NCBI GenBank assembly: GCA_021769965.1
Contig: JAETRU010000019.1
Span: forward strand, 26,109 to 90,108
DNA length: 64,000 nt
Origin: Eubacterium sp.
GTDB taxonomy: Bacteria > Bacillota > Clostridia > Peptostreptococcales > Anaerovoracaceae
Reading direction: 5' to 3'
Position numbers and translations under genes: made by a program. The notes beneath the pieces are model-generated. The model worked only from the letters and a program-made list of their open reading frames with translations. It was not told the origin of the DNA and searched no databases. This document shows positions 33,674 through 42,500 of the stretch, in pieces. How positions within the stretch are numbered: the first letter of the stretch is position 1; every line of letters starts with the position of its first letter.

Positions 33674-35113
33674 TTACAGGATATAGCGGTCCACATCATC
33701 CTTGTGGATCGTTTCCATAAATTTACTCTGTACATACGCCCGGTCAATGGTGATCTGCTCTTCATCCATTTCAGGAATATTGAAAGAAATGTCTTCCAGC
33801 AGCTTTTCCAGAATCGTATGCAGCCTTCTGGCGCCGATATTTTCGGTCTGCTCATTCATAAGATACGACATTGTGGCGATTTCGTCAATAGCATCTTCAG
33901 AAAATTCTACTTTTATTCCTTCAGTTTCCAGAAGAGCCTTATGCTGTTTGATGATAGCATTTTCCGGAACTGTAAGAATCTGTACAAAAGATTCCTTAGT
34001 CAGACTCTCTAGCTCCACTCTGATCGGAAAACGTCCCTGCAGCTCCGGGATCAGATCCGTCGGCTTTGCCGTATGGAACGCGCCGGCGCCGATGAACAGA
34101 ATATGATCCGTCTTTACCGGTCCGTATTTCGTATTGACCACGCTGCCTTCCACGATAGGCAGTATATCTCTCTGCACGCCTTCCCTGGATACGTCCGCGC
34201 CGCTGTGGTAGCTGGAACTGGATGCGATCTTATCGATCTCGTCAATGAAGATGATACCGTTCTGTTCCGCGTTCTCCAGCGCCTCATCCGTGACCTGATC
34301 CATATCCAGCAGGTTCTGCGCTTCCTGTTCCCGCAGGATCTTTCTGGCCTCTTTGACTCTGACCCTCTTCGTCTTGGTCTTCGGCGGCATCATATCCCCG
34401 AAAATGTTGCCGATGGCAATGCTCATACCCTCGTTGCTCATATCCAGCTGGTTGCCCTTTGGCGTATCGGTGACCTCGATCTCCACAAACTGCTCCTCAA
34501 GAAGGCCGTCACGCAGCTGCTGCCGCACCTGCTCCCGGGCCATTTCCACATCCCGGTCTTCCGGCTTCGTATCGGCTTCCTTAGCCCTGCTCTCCTCGTA
34601 GAGCTGCTTCTGGCTCGGATAACCGCCGCTGTTCATGATGAAATCAAACGGGCTCTTCGGTTTGCTGCCCTGCGTCTTTTTCTTGCTGCCGGGAATGATC
34701 GCTTCGATGATCTTCTCCTCCGCGATACCCTCGGCAATGTCATATTTCTCTTTCAGCCTGGACTGCTTGGTGATGCGGATGGAAGCCTCCACCAGATCCC
34801 GTATCATGGAATCCACATCGCGGCCCACATAGCCGACCTCCGTAAACTTTGTCGCCTCCACCTTGACAAAAGGCGCTTTCATCAGCTTGGCAAGACGTCT
34901 TGCGATCTCCGTCTTTCCGCAGCCGGTAGGCCCCATCATCAAAATATTCTTCGGCGTGATCTCTTCCCGCATCTCATCGGAAAGCAGACTTCTCCTGTAA
35001 CGGTTTCTCAGGGCGATCGCTACCGATTTCTTTGCGTCGTCCTGTCCGATGATATATTTATCAAGTTCCGCCACGATTTCCTTTGGCGTCATACTCTGAA
35101 TCTTACCTGCCAT
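33674..35113 (-). CDS. hslU: HslU (ClpY) ATPase subunit of the HslUV protease
   Basis: AAA+ unfoldase that feeds substrates to HslV. 479 residues: MTPKEIVAELDKYIIGQ N-domain, Walker A GPTGCGKTE, the HslU-specific I domain (about 110-245), Walker B IIFIDEIDKIA, sensor region and C-terminal docking end ...DRYIL. Ribosome binding site AAAGGGGG. 14 bases after hslV. Confidence 0.97.
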   Translation of the reverse strand: MAGKIQSMTPKEIVAELDKYIIGQDDAKKSVAIALRNRYRRSLLSDEMREEITPKNILMMGPTGCGKTEIARRLAKLMKAPFVKVEATKFTEVGYVGRDVDSMIRDLVEASIRITKQSRLKEKYDIAEGIAEEKIIEAIIPGSKKKTQGSKPKSPFDFIMNSGGYPSQKQLYEESRAKEADTKPEDRDVEMAREQVRQQLRDGLLEEQFVEIEVTDTPKGNQLDMSNEGMSIAIGNIFGDMMPPKTKTKRVRVKEARKILREQEAQNLLDMDQVTDEALENAEQNGIIFIDEIDKIASSSSYHSGADVSREGVQRDILPIVEGSVVNTKYGPVKTDHILFIGAGAFHTAKPTDLIPELQGRFPIRVELESLTKESFVQILTVPENAIIKQHKALLETEGIKVEFSEDAIDEIATMSYLMNEQTENIGARRLHTILEKLLEDISFNIPEMDEEQITIDRAYVQSKFMETIHKDDVDRYIL

Positions 35114-35127
35114 TTTCCATTCCCCCT

Positions 35128-35667
35128 TTACAGCTTCTCCACCGTGATATGATCGTTGGTATACACGCAGATGGATGACGCGATCTTAAGAGATTCTCTG
35201 ACGATATCCTCTGCGCCCATGTCCGTATGATTGAACAAAGCGTTGGCGGCGGAATAGGCGAAATTGCCTCCCGATCCGATAGCGACAAAGTCCTGATCCG
35301 GCACGATGACTTCACCGTTGCCGCTGACCACCAGCAGATCTTCTTTGTCCGCCACGATCATCAGAGCCTCCAGACTGCGCATGCCTTTATCGCTGCGCCA
35401 CAGCTGAGCCAGATCTACGGCAGCCCGCTTCAGGTTGCCTCCATGTTCATCCAGCTTCTTCTCAAACTTCTCTGTCAGCGCGAAAGCATCGGCAACACCG
35501 CCGGCAAAACCGGTCAGAACTTTACCGTTAAATATTTTTTTTACTTTCCTCGCGCCGTTTTTCATGATAGCCGTTTCACCCATGGTGACCTGGCCGTCGC
35601 CTCCGATAGCAATATCGTCAGGGCCCCTTCTCACAGCACAGATGGTCGTTGCATGAAATTGTACCAT
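35128..35667 (-). CDS. hslV: HslV (ClpQ) peptidase subunit
   Basis: Threonine protease, proteasome beta-like. 179 residues. N-terminus [14 protein letters not shown]: self-processing would expose T7 or T8, as in family members with a short propeptide. GGDGQVTMG and [13 protein letters not shown] carry the catalytic Lys and active-site loop. Between topA (21 bases) and hslU (14 bases). Confidence 0.97.
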   Translation of the reverse strand: MVQFHATTICAVRRGPDDIAIGGDGQVTMGETAIMKNGARKVKKIFNGKVLTGFAGGVADAFALTEKFEKKLDEHGGNLKRAAVDLAQLWRSDKGMRSLEALMIVADKEDLLVVSGNGEVIVPDQDFVAIGSGGNFAYSAANALFNHTDMGAEDIVRESLKIASSICVYTNDHITVEKL

Positions 35668-35688
35668 AATCTTTCTACCTCCATTTAT

Positions 35689-37764
35689 TTATTCCTTGTA
35701 ATCGCAGTCTCCATTAGAACATGCCAGACTGCCTGTCTTAGACTTTTTCTCCACCAGCAGAGCGCCGCACTTCGGACATTTCTTATCCACCGGCCGGTAC
35801 CAGTAGGACTGGTCACATTCCGGATAACCGCTGCAGCCGTAAAACAGTTTCCCCCGCTTGCTTTTCCTTACCACGATATCCCGTCCGCATTTCGGGCACG
35901 GTACGCCGGTGGACTTGACCACCGGTTTGGTGTTCTTGCATTCAGGATAGCCGCTGCAGGCGATAAACTCACCGAAACGTCCCATTTTCAGGACCATAGG
36001 CCTGCCGCACAATTCACAGGTCTCGCCTGTAGGCTGATCTTCGATCTGGACCTTTTCGATGGCCTGATCCGCTGCCGCGAGCTCCTTCTCAAAAGGTCCG
36101 TAGAAATCGCGGATCACCTTCTTCCATTCCAGCTTGTTGATCTCTACGTCATCCAGATGGTCTTCCATTTCGGCGGTAAAGCCGGTATCCACGATCTCCT
36201 TGAAATACTCCTCCATGAGACCGGTGACCAGAAACCCGAGTTCTGTAGGTACCAGCGTCTTTTTTTCCCGTTTGACATATTTCCGTTCTGACAGCGTTCC
36301 TACGATAGGCGCATAGGTGCTCGGCCTTCCGATGTTTTTTTCCTCCAGTTCCCTGACAAGGCTGGCTTCCGTATAACGGGAAGGCGGCTGTGTAAAGTTC
36401 TGCTCTCCGCTGACATTTTTGGCGTTCAGGGTCTCCCCTTTCTCCATGGCGGGCAGGACCTTGTCCTTATCCTCGTCGGTCCCGTTTTTGTAGACCCGCT
36501 GGTATCCGTCAAAGAGCAGCTTGCTGCCCGTGGTCTTAAAGGTATAGTCACCGTTTTCTATCTCCACCTGCAGATTGTCAAACCTGGCCGCAGCCATCTG
36601 GCTGGCCATAAACCGGCACCAGATCAGCCGGTACAGCTTATACTGATCGCTGCTCAGAGACTCTTTGATGTCATCAGGCTCTAAAGATACGTTGCTGGGA
36701 CGGATCGCCTCGTGGGCGTCCTGAATATCTTTTTTCTTATTAGAATAAAAATTGTTTGCCAGATATTCTTTACCGTAACGGCTGCCGATGAATTCAGCCG
36801 CCGCCGCCTTTGCCTCTTCAGATATACGCACGGAATCTGTTCTCAGATATGTGATCAGACCTACCGTGCCGTGTCCCTTGACCTCCACGCCTTCATAGAG
36901 CTGCTGGGCTACCATCATGGTCTTTTTCGTGTTGAAATTGAGTCTGGTGGATGCCTCCTGCTGCATACTGCTGGTAGTGAACGGCGCGTAAGGCTTTTTG
37001 ATCCGTTCCTTCTGATTCAGTGAAGCGACCTGATAAGTCCCTGCCTTCAGAGCGGCCAGGATCTCGTCGCTTTGCTCCCTGCTTTCTACCACCAGTTTCT
37101 TTTTCTTATATTCTGTCAGGCGCGCGGAGAAGCCTTTTCCCTTGTCAAAGTCCGCCGTGATGACCCAGTATTCCTTAGGATCAAAATTCCGGATCTCCAT
37201 CTCGCGGTCGCAGATGATCTTCAGCGCTGCCGATTGGACCCGTCCGGCGGACAGACCCTTTCGGACTTTTCTCCACAGCAGCGGGCTGATCTGATAGCCT
37301 ACCAGTCTGTCCAGCACGCGCCTTGCCTGCTGGGCGTCCACCAGATTCAGATTGATCTGTCTCGGGTGCTTGATAGCCTCTTTGATCGTCGCCTTGGTGA
37401 TCTCATTAAATTCGATCCTGCACGGTGTGCTTGGATCGATTCCCAGCAGATAGGCCAGATGCCAGGATATAGCCTCTCCCTCCCGGTCCGGGTCAGTTGC
37501 CAGATAGACTTTTGAAGCCTTCTTCGCTTCTTTCTTCAATTCTTTGATAATATCCCCCTTGCCCCTGATAGGAATATACTGTGGTTCAAAGTCATTTTCA
37601 ATATCAATACCCAGCTTACTCTTAGGCAGATCCCTCACATGTCCTACGGATGCGATAACCTTATAGTTTGATCCCAGGTATTTTCCAATCGTTTTCGCCT
37701 TGGACGGCGATTCGACGATAACTAATGTTTTCTTTGCAGTTGCTGTTTTTTTCGCAGTTGCCAT
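35689..37764 (-). CDS. topA: DNA topoisomerase I
   Basis: Relaxes negative supercoils. 691 residues from the ATG at 37764 (GGGAGG upstream): TOPRIM domain with VIVESPSKAKTIGKYLG and ATDPDREGEAISWH, catalytic tyrosine in YLRTDSVRIS, and three C-terminal zinc ribbons (CELC...CSGYPEC, CPKC...CSGYPEC, CPKC...CSNGDC). A short Ala/Thr/Lys-rich N-terminal stretch precedes the core. Own promoter at 37807-37835, and also downstream of dprA. Confidence 0.97.
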   Translation of the reverse strand: MATAKKTATAKKTLVIVESPSKAKTIGKYLGSNYKVIASVGHVRDLPKSKLGIDIENDFEPQYIPIRGKGDIIKELKKEAKKASKVYLATDPDREGEAISWHLAYLLGIDPSTPCRIEFNEITKATIKEAIKHPRQINLNLVDAQQARRVLDRLVGYQISPLLWRKVRKGLSAGRVQSAALKIICDREMEIRNFDPKEYWVITADFDKGKGFSARLTEYKKKKLVVESREQSDEILAALKAGTYQVASLNQKERIKKPYAPFTTSSMQQEASTRLNFNTKKTMMVAQQLYEGVEVKGHGTVGLITYLRTDSVRISEEAKAAAAEFIGSRYGKEYLANNFYSNKKKDIQDAHEAIRPSNVSLEPDDIKESLSSDQYKLYRLIWCRFMASQMAAARFDNLQVEIENGDYTFKTTGSKLLFDGYQRVYKNGTDEDKDKVLPAMEKGETLNAKNVSGEQNFTQPPSRYTEASLVRELEEKNIGRPSTYAPIVGTLSERKYVKREKKTLVPTELGFLVTGLMEEYFKEIVDTGFTAEMEDHLDDVEINKLEWKKVIRDFYGPFEKELAAADQAIEKVQIEDQPTGETCELCGRPMVLKMGRFGEFIACSGYPECKNTKPVVKSTGVPCPKCGRDIVVRKSKRGKLFYGCSGYPECDQSYWYRPVDKKCPKCGALLVEKKSKTGSLACSNGDCDYKE

Positions 37765-37806
37765 GTTTCCTCCCGCACTCTTTCGTTTTAATCGTTTCAA
37801 TAGAGC

Positions 37807-37835
37807 ATTATAGTATCTTTATCAGAATTTTGCAA
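37807..37835 (-). promoter_or_regulatory. Sigma-A promoter of topA-hslVU-codY
   Basis: Minus strand: TTGCAA (37830-37835), 17 bases, perfect TATAAT (37807-37812), 43 bases before the topA start. The -35 lies inside the last codons of dprA. Confidence 0.78.
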
Positions 37836-38676
37836 CAAAAATTTTTCCCATTGACGAAAAAATTAATCCTTTCATCTCCAGGACAGAGATTATACCATTT
37901 ATTTCCGACGGTTTCATGTTGGTTTTGTGATGAATTTCATCCACAGTCATTTCTCCGCTGCCGCAGACCATATCAAAGACCTTTTTCTCATCTCCGCCCA
38001 GACCTTCTGCTGCCGCTCCCTCTGCGTCAGGAGCGATACCCATATCTATCAGCAGATCGTCGATCAGGATCAGGGGCGTCACATTCTCCCGGATCAGTTT
38101 ATTGGCGCCAAAGCTGTATAAACTGGTAATATTTCCCGGCACAGCATAGACATTCTTTCCCATTTCCTCCGCGCACTCCGCCGTGATCAAAGCGCCGCTC
38201 CTGTTTCCTGCCTCGACCACCACCAGGCTCTCTGCCAGAGCCGCGATCACTCTGTTTCGTTTTGGAAAGTCATAAGGCCGCGCGGTATATTCCGGAGGAT
38301 TCTCCGAGATCAGAAGTCCCTCCCCGGCAATACGCTGCTGAAGCCTTCTGTTTTCCGGAGGATAATAGGTATCTGTACCGCCGCCCAGCACCGCGATGGT
38401 TTTTCCGCCCGCTTCCAGAGCGCCCAGATGGCCCGCAGTGTCGATACCTCGTGCCAGACCGCTTACCACAGTCACACCGTTTTCGGCCATCCGCTTTCCG
38501 ATGTTTCTGGCTACTGTCCTGCCGTACTGCGTGCACCGCCTGCTTCCCACTACAGCGACAGTCCTGCCGTCCAGCAGAGACAGATCGCCGTCAAAGTATA
38601 TCTCTTTCGCGTCAGGCATGAATTCTTCCAGCTTCCCGGGAAAACCGCCTTCTCCTCTCACAAGTTTTCCCTTCAT
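37822..38676 (-). CDS. dprA: DNA processing protein DprA, lacking the N-terminal domain
   Basis: Loads RecA on incoming single-stranded DNA. 284 residues: the Rossmann core starts almost at once (VAVVGSRRCTQYGR at about 41-54, GLARGID, GGGTDTYYPPEN, FPKRNRVIAAL, GNRSGALITAECAEE) and is followed by a C-terminal winged helix (about 228-280). The usual N-terminal helical SAM/HhH domain of about 80 residues is missing. Overlaps yifB by one base (TAATG), so the start is well fixed and the short form appears genuine. Confidence 0.93.
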   Translation of the reverse strand: MKGKLVRGEGGFPGKLEEFMPDAKEIYFDGDLSLLDGRTVAVVGSRRCTQYGRTVARNIGKRMAENGVTVVSGLARGIDTAGHLGALEAGGKTIAVLGGGTDTYYPPENRRLQQRIAGEGLLISENPPEYTARPYDFPKRNRVIAALAESLVVVEAGNRSGALITAECAEEMGKNVYAVPGNITSLYSFGANKLIRENVTPLILIDDLLIDMGIAPDAEGAAAEGLGGDEKKVFDMVCGSGEMTVDEIHHKTNMKPSEINGIISVLEMKGLIFSSMGKIFVAKF

Positions 38677-40202
38677 TACCGCATCCCCCTGTACGCCATG
38701 GCCTCTGCCAGATGGACAGCCTCTACCTGTCTGCTGCCCGCAAGGTCTGCGATCGTTCTTGCCACCTTCCGCGTCTTCATCAGGGTCCTCGGATTCAGTT
38801 TCAGGCGGCCGTAAGCCTGTGCCGCCATCCGCCCCTTTTCACCGTCAAGAGGGCAGAACCTTTCCAGCAGGCTGTCGTCCAGCTGCTGATTTAACTGGAT
38901 CCCCAGATCCTGATAGCGCTCTGCCTGTATCTGCCGGGCAAGAGATATCTGCGCTGCCATCTGCGCGGAAGTCATGGCTTCTGTTTCGTTCAGGGCGTCA
39001 TAATCCACAGGCGGCAGACAGATATGCATGTCGATTCTGTCCAGAATCGGCCCTGACAGCTTCTTCTGATACCTCGCCACCTCCCTGTCGCTGCAGCTGC
39101 ACTGATGACGCGGGTCGCCAAAATATCCGCATTTGCATGGGTTGGTAGCCGCTACCAGCATAAAATCCGCCGGGAAATTGTGAACCACGCCCCGTCTTAC
39201 CAGAGAGATCGCTTTCCGCTCCAGCGGAGTTCTGAGAGCGTCGATAAGATTACTGTCAAACTCGCCGATCTCATCCAGAAACAAAATGCCGTGATTCGCA
39301 AGAGTGATCTCACCGGGTCTGGGTGTCACGCCGCCGCCCAGAAGTCCTGCGGGCGTTATTTTGTGATGGGGTCTGCGAAAAGGCCTGCTGGTGATCACAG
39401 GTTCTTCCTCCGACAAAAGTCCCGCCACAGAATACACGATGGTGGCGTCTACGATCTCATCAAAGGTCATCTTTGGCATGATCGACCCGATCCGCTCCGC
39501 CAGCATGGTCTTCCCTGTAGAAGGGCTTCCCGTCATCAAAAGGCCGTGTCCTCCAGCCGCGGCTATCATAATGGCCCGTTTGGCAGTCTCCTGCCCCTTC
39601 ACATCGGCAAAATCCAGTCTGTTTCCTGATCTTTCTTCCTCCGTTTTATCCGGGCCTTCCATCTGCACAGCTGCCGCCGGTTTCAGCTGGCTGCCGCCGC
39701 GCAGATACTCGACGATCTGCAGCAGATGTTCTGCGGGATAGATCTGGATCCCTCTGGCAAGCATAGCTTCCTGACGGTTAGCGGCGGGAAGAATGATCTT
39801 TTCCACGCCGCAGCGTTTCATAGCCATGACCATGGGCAGAATGCCGTCAGTCCTTGCTAAAGATCCATCCAGAGACAATTCTCCCAGAAAACAGTACTCT
39901 CCCAGATGCCCGCAGGGGATCTGGCCTGATGAAGCAAGAATCCCCACCGCTATGGCAAGATCAAAATGGCTTCCTTTCTTTCTTACGCCTGCCGGAGACA
40001 TATTGATCGTGACTCTGCTGTAGGGATACGCGAGCCCGCTGTTGGCAAGGGCCGGTCTGATGCGTTCCCTTGCCTCTTTTATAGTAATATCCGCCTGTCC
40101 TACGATATTAAAAGTAGGCATTCCCCGGGCAATATCCGTTTCCACAGTAACAGGAAAAGCCTCAACACCCCTGAGAAAAGCTGAACAGATTTTTGACAAC
40201 AT
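38676..40202 (-). CDS. yifB: YifB/ComM family Mg-chelatase-like AAA+ ATPase
   Basis: ComM-type helicase that promotes branch migration during transformation in other bacteria. 508 residues: N-terminal Lon-like S5 domain (IVGQADITIKEARERI), Walker A GSPSTGKTMLAERI, GRPHH-like FRRPHHKITPAGLLGG, Walker B ILFLDEIGEF, NPCKCGYFGD zinc-like motif and a C-terminal Mg-chelatase helical domain. Coupled to dprA; with comEC this gives three transformation-linked genes in the window. Confidence 0.95.
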   Translation of the reverse strand: MLSKICSAFLRGVEAFPVTVETDIARGMPTFNIVGQADITIKEARERIRPALANSGLAYPYSRVTINMSPAGVRKKGSHFDLAIAVGILASSGQIPCGHLGEYCFLGELSLDGSLARTDGILPMVMAMKRCGVEKIILPAANRQEAMLARGIQIYPAEHLLQIVEYLRGGSQLKPAAAVQMEGPDKTEEERSGNRLDFADVKGQETAKRAIMIAAAGGHGLLMTGSPSTGKTMLAERIGSIMPKMTFDEIVDATIVYSVAGLLSEEEPVITSRPFRRPHHKITPAGLLGGGVTPRPGEITLANHGILFLDEIGEFDSNLIDALRTPLERKAISLVRRGVVHNFPADFMLVAATNPCKCGYFGDPRHQCSCSDREVARYQKKLSGPILDRIDMHICLPPVDYDALNETEAMTSAQMAAQISLARQIQAERYQDLGIQLNQQLDDSLLERFCPLDGEKGRMAAQAYGRLKLNPRTLMKTRKVARTIADLAGSRQVEAVHLAEAMAYRGMR

Positions 40203-40217
40203 ATGTATTCCTCCCCT

Positions 40218-40613
40218 CTAAAACGCATGATCGATGATATTGACCATGACTTCTATGACCTGAAACGAATAGGACCGATAGCCCTTCTGGGCGTTTTCGG
40301 CCAGCCAGCGGGCGGCTGCCCGGCGCAGGCAGTTCTGCTTGCGCCGGGTAACAGCCTCGGACGGCCTGCCGAAGGCGGCCGTCCGCCTGGTCTTCACTTC
40401 GGTGAAGACCAGGTGCCCGCCGCGCGCGCAGATGATATCGATCTCCCCTTCTCTGCATCTGAAATTCCTCTCCAGGATCTCATAGCCGTCCAGCATCAGA
40501 AGCCGGACGGCAAAATCCTCGCCGAAGCCGCCCAGCTTCACCCGCTCATCCTGCGGATCACTGCTGCCTGCTCCATTTGCGCAGCCTGCGGCTGCTTTCC
40601 AATTATCCTTCAT
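40218..40613 (-). CDS. yraN: YraN family putative endonuclease (UPF0102)
   Basis: Restriction-endonuclease-like fold of unknown cellular role. 131 residues with the family core G-x-x-A-x2-LL...GYEILERNFRCREGEIDIICA and VFTEVKTRR, which holds the nuclease D-ExK residues. A roughly 25-residue N-terminal extension of low conservation precedes the core. Ribosome binding site GAGGGGAG is a rather distant 14 bases upstream. The middle of the coding sequence consists of three consecutive perfect inverted repeats (40321-40413). First gene of the yraN-yifB-dprA-topA run. Confidence 0.88.
   Translation of the reverse strand: MKDNWKAAAGCANGAGSSDPQDERVKLGGFGEDFAVRLLMLDGYEILERNFRCREGEIDIICARGGHLVFTEVKTRRTAAFGRPSEAVTRRKQNCLRRAAARWLAENAQKGYRSYSFQVIEVMVNIIDHAF
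40321..40413. repeat. Three back-to-back perfect inverted repeats inside yraN
   Basis: CGGCGCA/TGCGCCG (40321-40327, 40340-40346), GGACGGCC/GGCCGTCC (40359-40366, 40377-40384), and a 12-base stem CCTGGTCTTCAC/GTGAAGACCAGG (40386-40397, 40402-40413) with a TTCG loop on the plus strand. The third encodes the VFTEVK active-site region. Confidence 0.75.
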
Positions 40614-40682
40614 GGTTTTTACTGTATTTCTCCCCTCTTCAATACATCATTGTAAATAAATTACTTTCCGCGTCCTGTTTTA

Positions 40683-40711
40683 AAACTACTATATTATGTA
40701 AATTTTGTCAA
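40683..40711 (-). promoter_or_regulatory. Putative promoter of yraN
   Basis: Minus strand: perfect TTGACA (40706-40711), 17 bases, TAGTTT (40683-40688), about 70 bases before the ATG. Strong -35, weak -10, in an AT-rich stretch. Confidence 0.5.
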
Positions 40712-40801
40712 CCTATTTTAGGAAATTTTTCATGCGTTATTATCAGATACGCAGATTTTATAATTAACGTAAATGCAGCCTGGCGGCAAAAATCTCATGC
40801 T

Positions 40802-40867
40802 AAAAGACAGGGAGACTGCCGCCCTAACGGTGATTTTCCGTTAACGCGGCAGTCTCCCTGTCTTTTT
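40802..40867 (-). terminator. Very long terminator hairpin after the HAD phosphatase gene
   Basis: Perfect 21-base stem (40802-40822 with 40846-40866) enclosing a second 6-base stem TAACGG/CCGTTA (40825-40830, 40838-40843). A-rich on one side and T-rich on the other, so it can stop transcription both ways; in orientation it follows the HAD gene. The rest of the 40614-40894 gap holds only the yraN promoter. Confidence 0.88.
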
Positions 40868-40894
40868 GCGCAGTATTTTTTAATTTTTCTTCTA

Positions 40895-41758
40895 TTAATT
40901 CTGTTGTAATACGAATTTTTCAATAGCCTTTGCCACGCCGTCCTCATCGTTGGAATCTGTCACGTAGTCCGCCGTCTCTTTGATCTGCGGGCATGCGTTG
41001 GCTACGGCTACGCCTACGGCGGCCAGCTGCAGCATTCTCTGATCGTTGAGACTGTCTCCGCAGGCCATCAGTTCTGACGGACTGACATCGAGCCGGTCCA
41101 TGAGAAACCTGAGCGCGCTGGCCTTGCTGGTATTCGAGCCGCCGATCTCCAGATTGTGGATAAAGGAAGATGTCACCGTAATTCCCGCAAGAGTCGAAAG
41201 CTCTGCCATGTAGCGGTCCTTTTCCGACAGATCGCGGAAATTAAGACTGATATTTTCAATTCGATCTATGTTCTCCTTCATAAAGCCGCAGATGCCGCTG
41301 ACAGGGTTTCTGGTAGTCAGGATATACTCCGCATCCCTGTAATCGGATCCGAAGGCGGCCACCTCGTCAAATTCTTTTTTATCTATATATGCCCTGCCGC
41401 TGACAAAGGTCTCAATCGACATGTTCCGGCCTTCTATCTTTTCCAGCACCGCGAGAACAGCTTCCGGCGCGATATTGTTCTCATAGATCTGCCTGCGGTC
41501 TGCGAGGCTGGTAATATGAGCGCCGTTGGAGGTGATCACGTATTCCAGTCCGCGGATATGGAAGATCTGCTCCGGCAGAGAATAAAAAGTACGTCCGGTA
41601 GATACCACAATATGGCATCCTTTCTCCATAGCCCGGTCAAAGGCTGCCACAGTCCGAGGGGATATCTGCTTATGCCGGTTCAGGGTCGTTCCGTCCAGAT
41701 CCAGCGCTACCATTTTTATGCAGGCTGTTTCATTGTTCGATTTTCCATTCTGTTCCAT
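40895..41758 (-). CDS. Cof-type HAD-IIB family phosphatase
   Basis: Haloacid dehalogenase superfamily phosphatase acting on small phosphorylated metabolites. 287 residues with DLDGTTL (motif I, catalytic Asp), STGRT (motif II), the C2B cap, and CGDSLNDQRML (motif IV). Substrate not predictable. Four bases after the MBL gene and ended by the strong hairpin at 40802. Confidence 0.9.
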   Translation of the reverse strand: MEQNGKSNNETACIKMVALDLDGTTLNRHKQISPRTVAAFDRAMEKGCHIVVSTGRTFYSLPEQIFHIRGLEYVITSNGAHITSLADRRQIYENNIAPEAVLAVLEKIEGRNMSIETFVSGRAYIDKKEFDEVAAFGSDYRDAEYILTTRNPVSGICGFMKENIDRIENISLNFRDLSEKDRYMAELSTLAGITVTSSFIHNLEIGGSNTSKASALRFLMDRLDVSPSELMACGDSLNDQRMLQLAAVGVAVANACPQIKETADYVTDSNDEDGVAKAIEKFVLQQN

Positions 41759-41761
41759 CGT

Positions 41762-42364
41762 CTACCGCTCCTTTCCTGAAAGCAGCGCCAGAAACTCCGT
41801 GTTATACTGGCGGACTTTTTTCATGGTGCAGCCGTCGTCATGGCCGGGATAGATAACGATGTCATTATCCCAGCTGTCTAAAACGCGGCAGACCGTGTCC
41901 TTCATATCTGCCTCGCTGCCGCCATCCAGATCGCTTCTGCCCAGATCCGTATCAAACAGAGTATCTCCGGTAAAGCAGACCCGGCTCTTTGGCGCCATGA
42001 TGCAGATACCTCCCTTTGTATGGCCCGGCGTATGGATGATCTGAAGCTCTTCGCCGTCCAGATCCAGCCGGTCTCCATCCTTCAGGTATCTGTCGACTCT
42101 TCCCCTGTATACGTAGGCGTCGTCCTCGTGCATCAGGATGGGACAGTCTGCCTCCTGGCTGACGGCCTCCGCTCCGTCAGTATGATCATAATGCAGGTGG
42201 GTCAGCAGAACTCCCGAAGCTGTGAGCTGATGCTCTCTGATATATGTAATGAACTTCCTGGGACTGTAGCCCGGATCGATGATAAAACACCGGCCTGCGT
42301 CCTTCTGATAGATGATGTAACCGTTGGCGGCCAGATTTCCGCCAGTAAATCGTTTGATCTTCAA
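41762..42364 (-). CDS. MBL-fold metallohydrolase (YcbL/glyoxalase II-like)
   Basis: Cytoplasmic thioester or related hydrolase. 200 residues with the metal motif THLHYDHTDG, TPGHTKGGI, FTGDTLF and PGHDDG. The start codon is TTG at 42364, supported by AAAGGAG 7 bases upstream and by family length. Divergent from trkA, with overlapping promoters. Confidence 0.9.
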   Translation of the reverse strand: MKIKRFTGGNLAANGYIIYQKDAGRCFIIDPGYSPRKFITYIREHQLTASGVLLTHLHYDHTDGAEAVSQEADCPILMHEDDAYVYRGRVDRYLKDGDRLDLDGEELQIIHTPGHTKGGICIMAPKSRVCFTGDTLFDTDLGRSDLDGGSEADMKDTVCRVLDSWDNDIVIYPGHDDGCTMKKVRQYNTEFLALLSGKER

Positions 42365-42396
42365 TTCCCCGCTCCTTTCATAAGGTATCTTTAAAC

Positions 42397-42424
42397 ATTA
42401 TACCAAAACCTCTTGCAAAATCAA
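42397..42424 (-). promoter_or_regulatory. Promoter of the MBL-HAD operon
   Basis: Minus strand: TTGATT (42419-42424), 16 bases, TGG then TATAAT (42397-42402), an extended perfect -10. Its -35 region overlaps that of trkA on the other strand. Confidence 0.65.
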
Positions 42425-42441
42425 ATCATTTGAATTAGAAT
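42413..42441 (+). promoter_or_regulatory. Promoter of trkA
   Basis: TTGCAA (42413-42418), 17 bases, TAGAAT (42436-42441), 60 bases before the trkA ATG. Confidence 0.6.
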
Positions 42442-42500
42442 AGTGTATACGTTTGGAAAAATCAACAAAAATCAACCAAAAATACGAGGAAATCAGAAAA

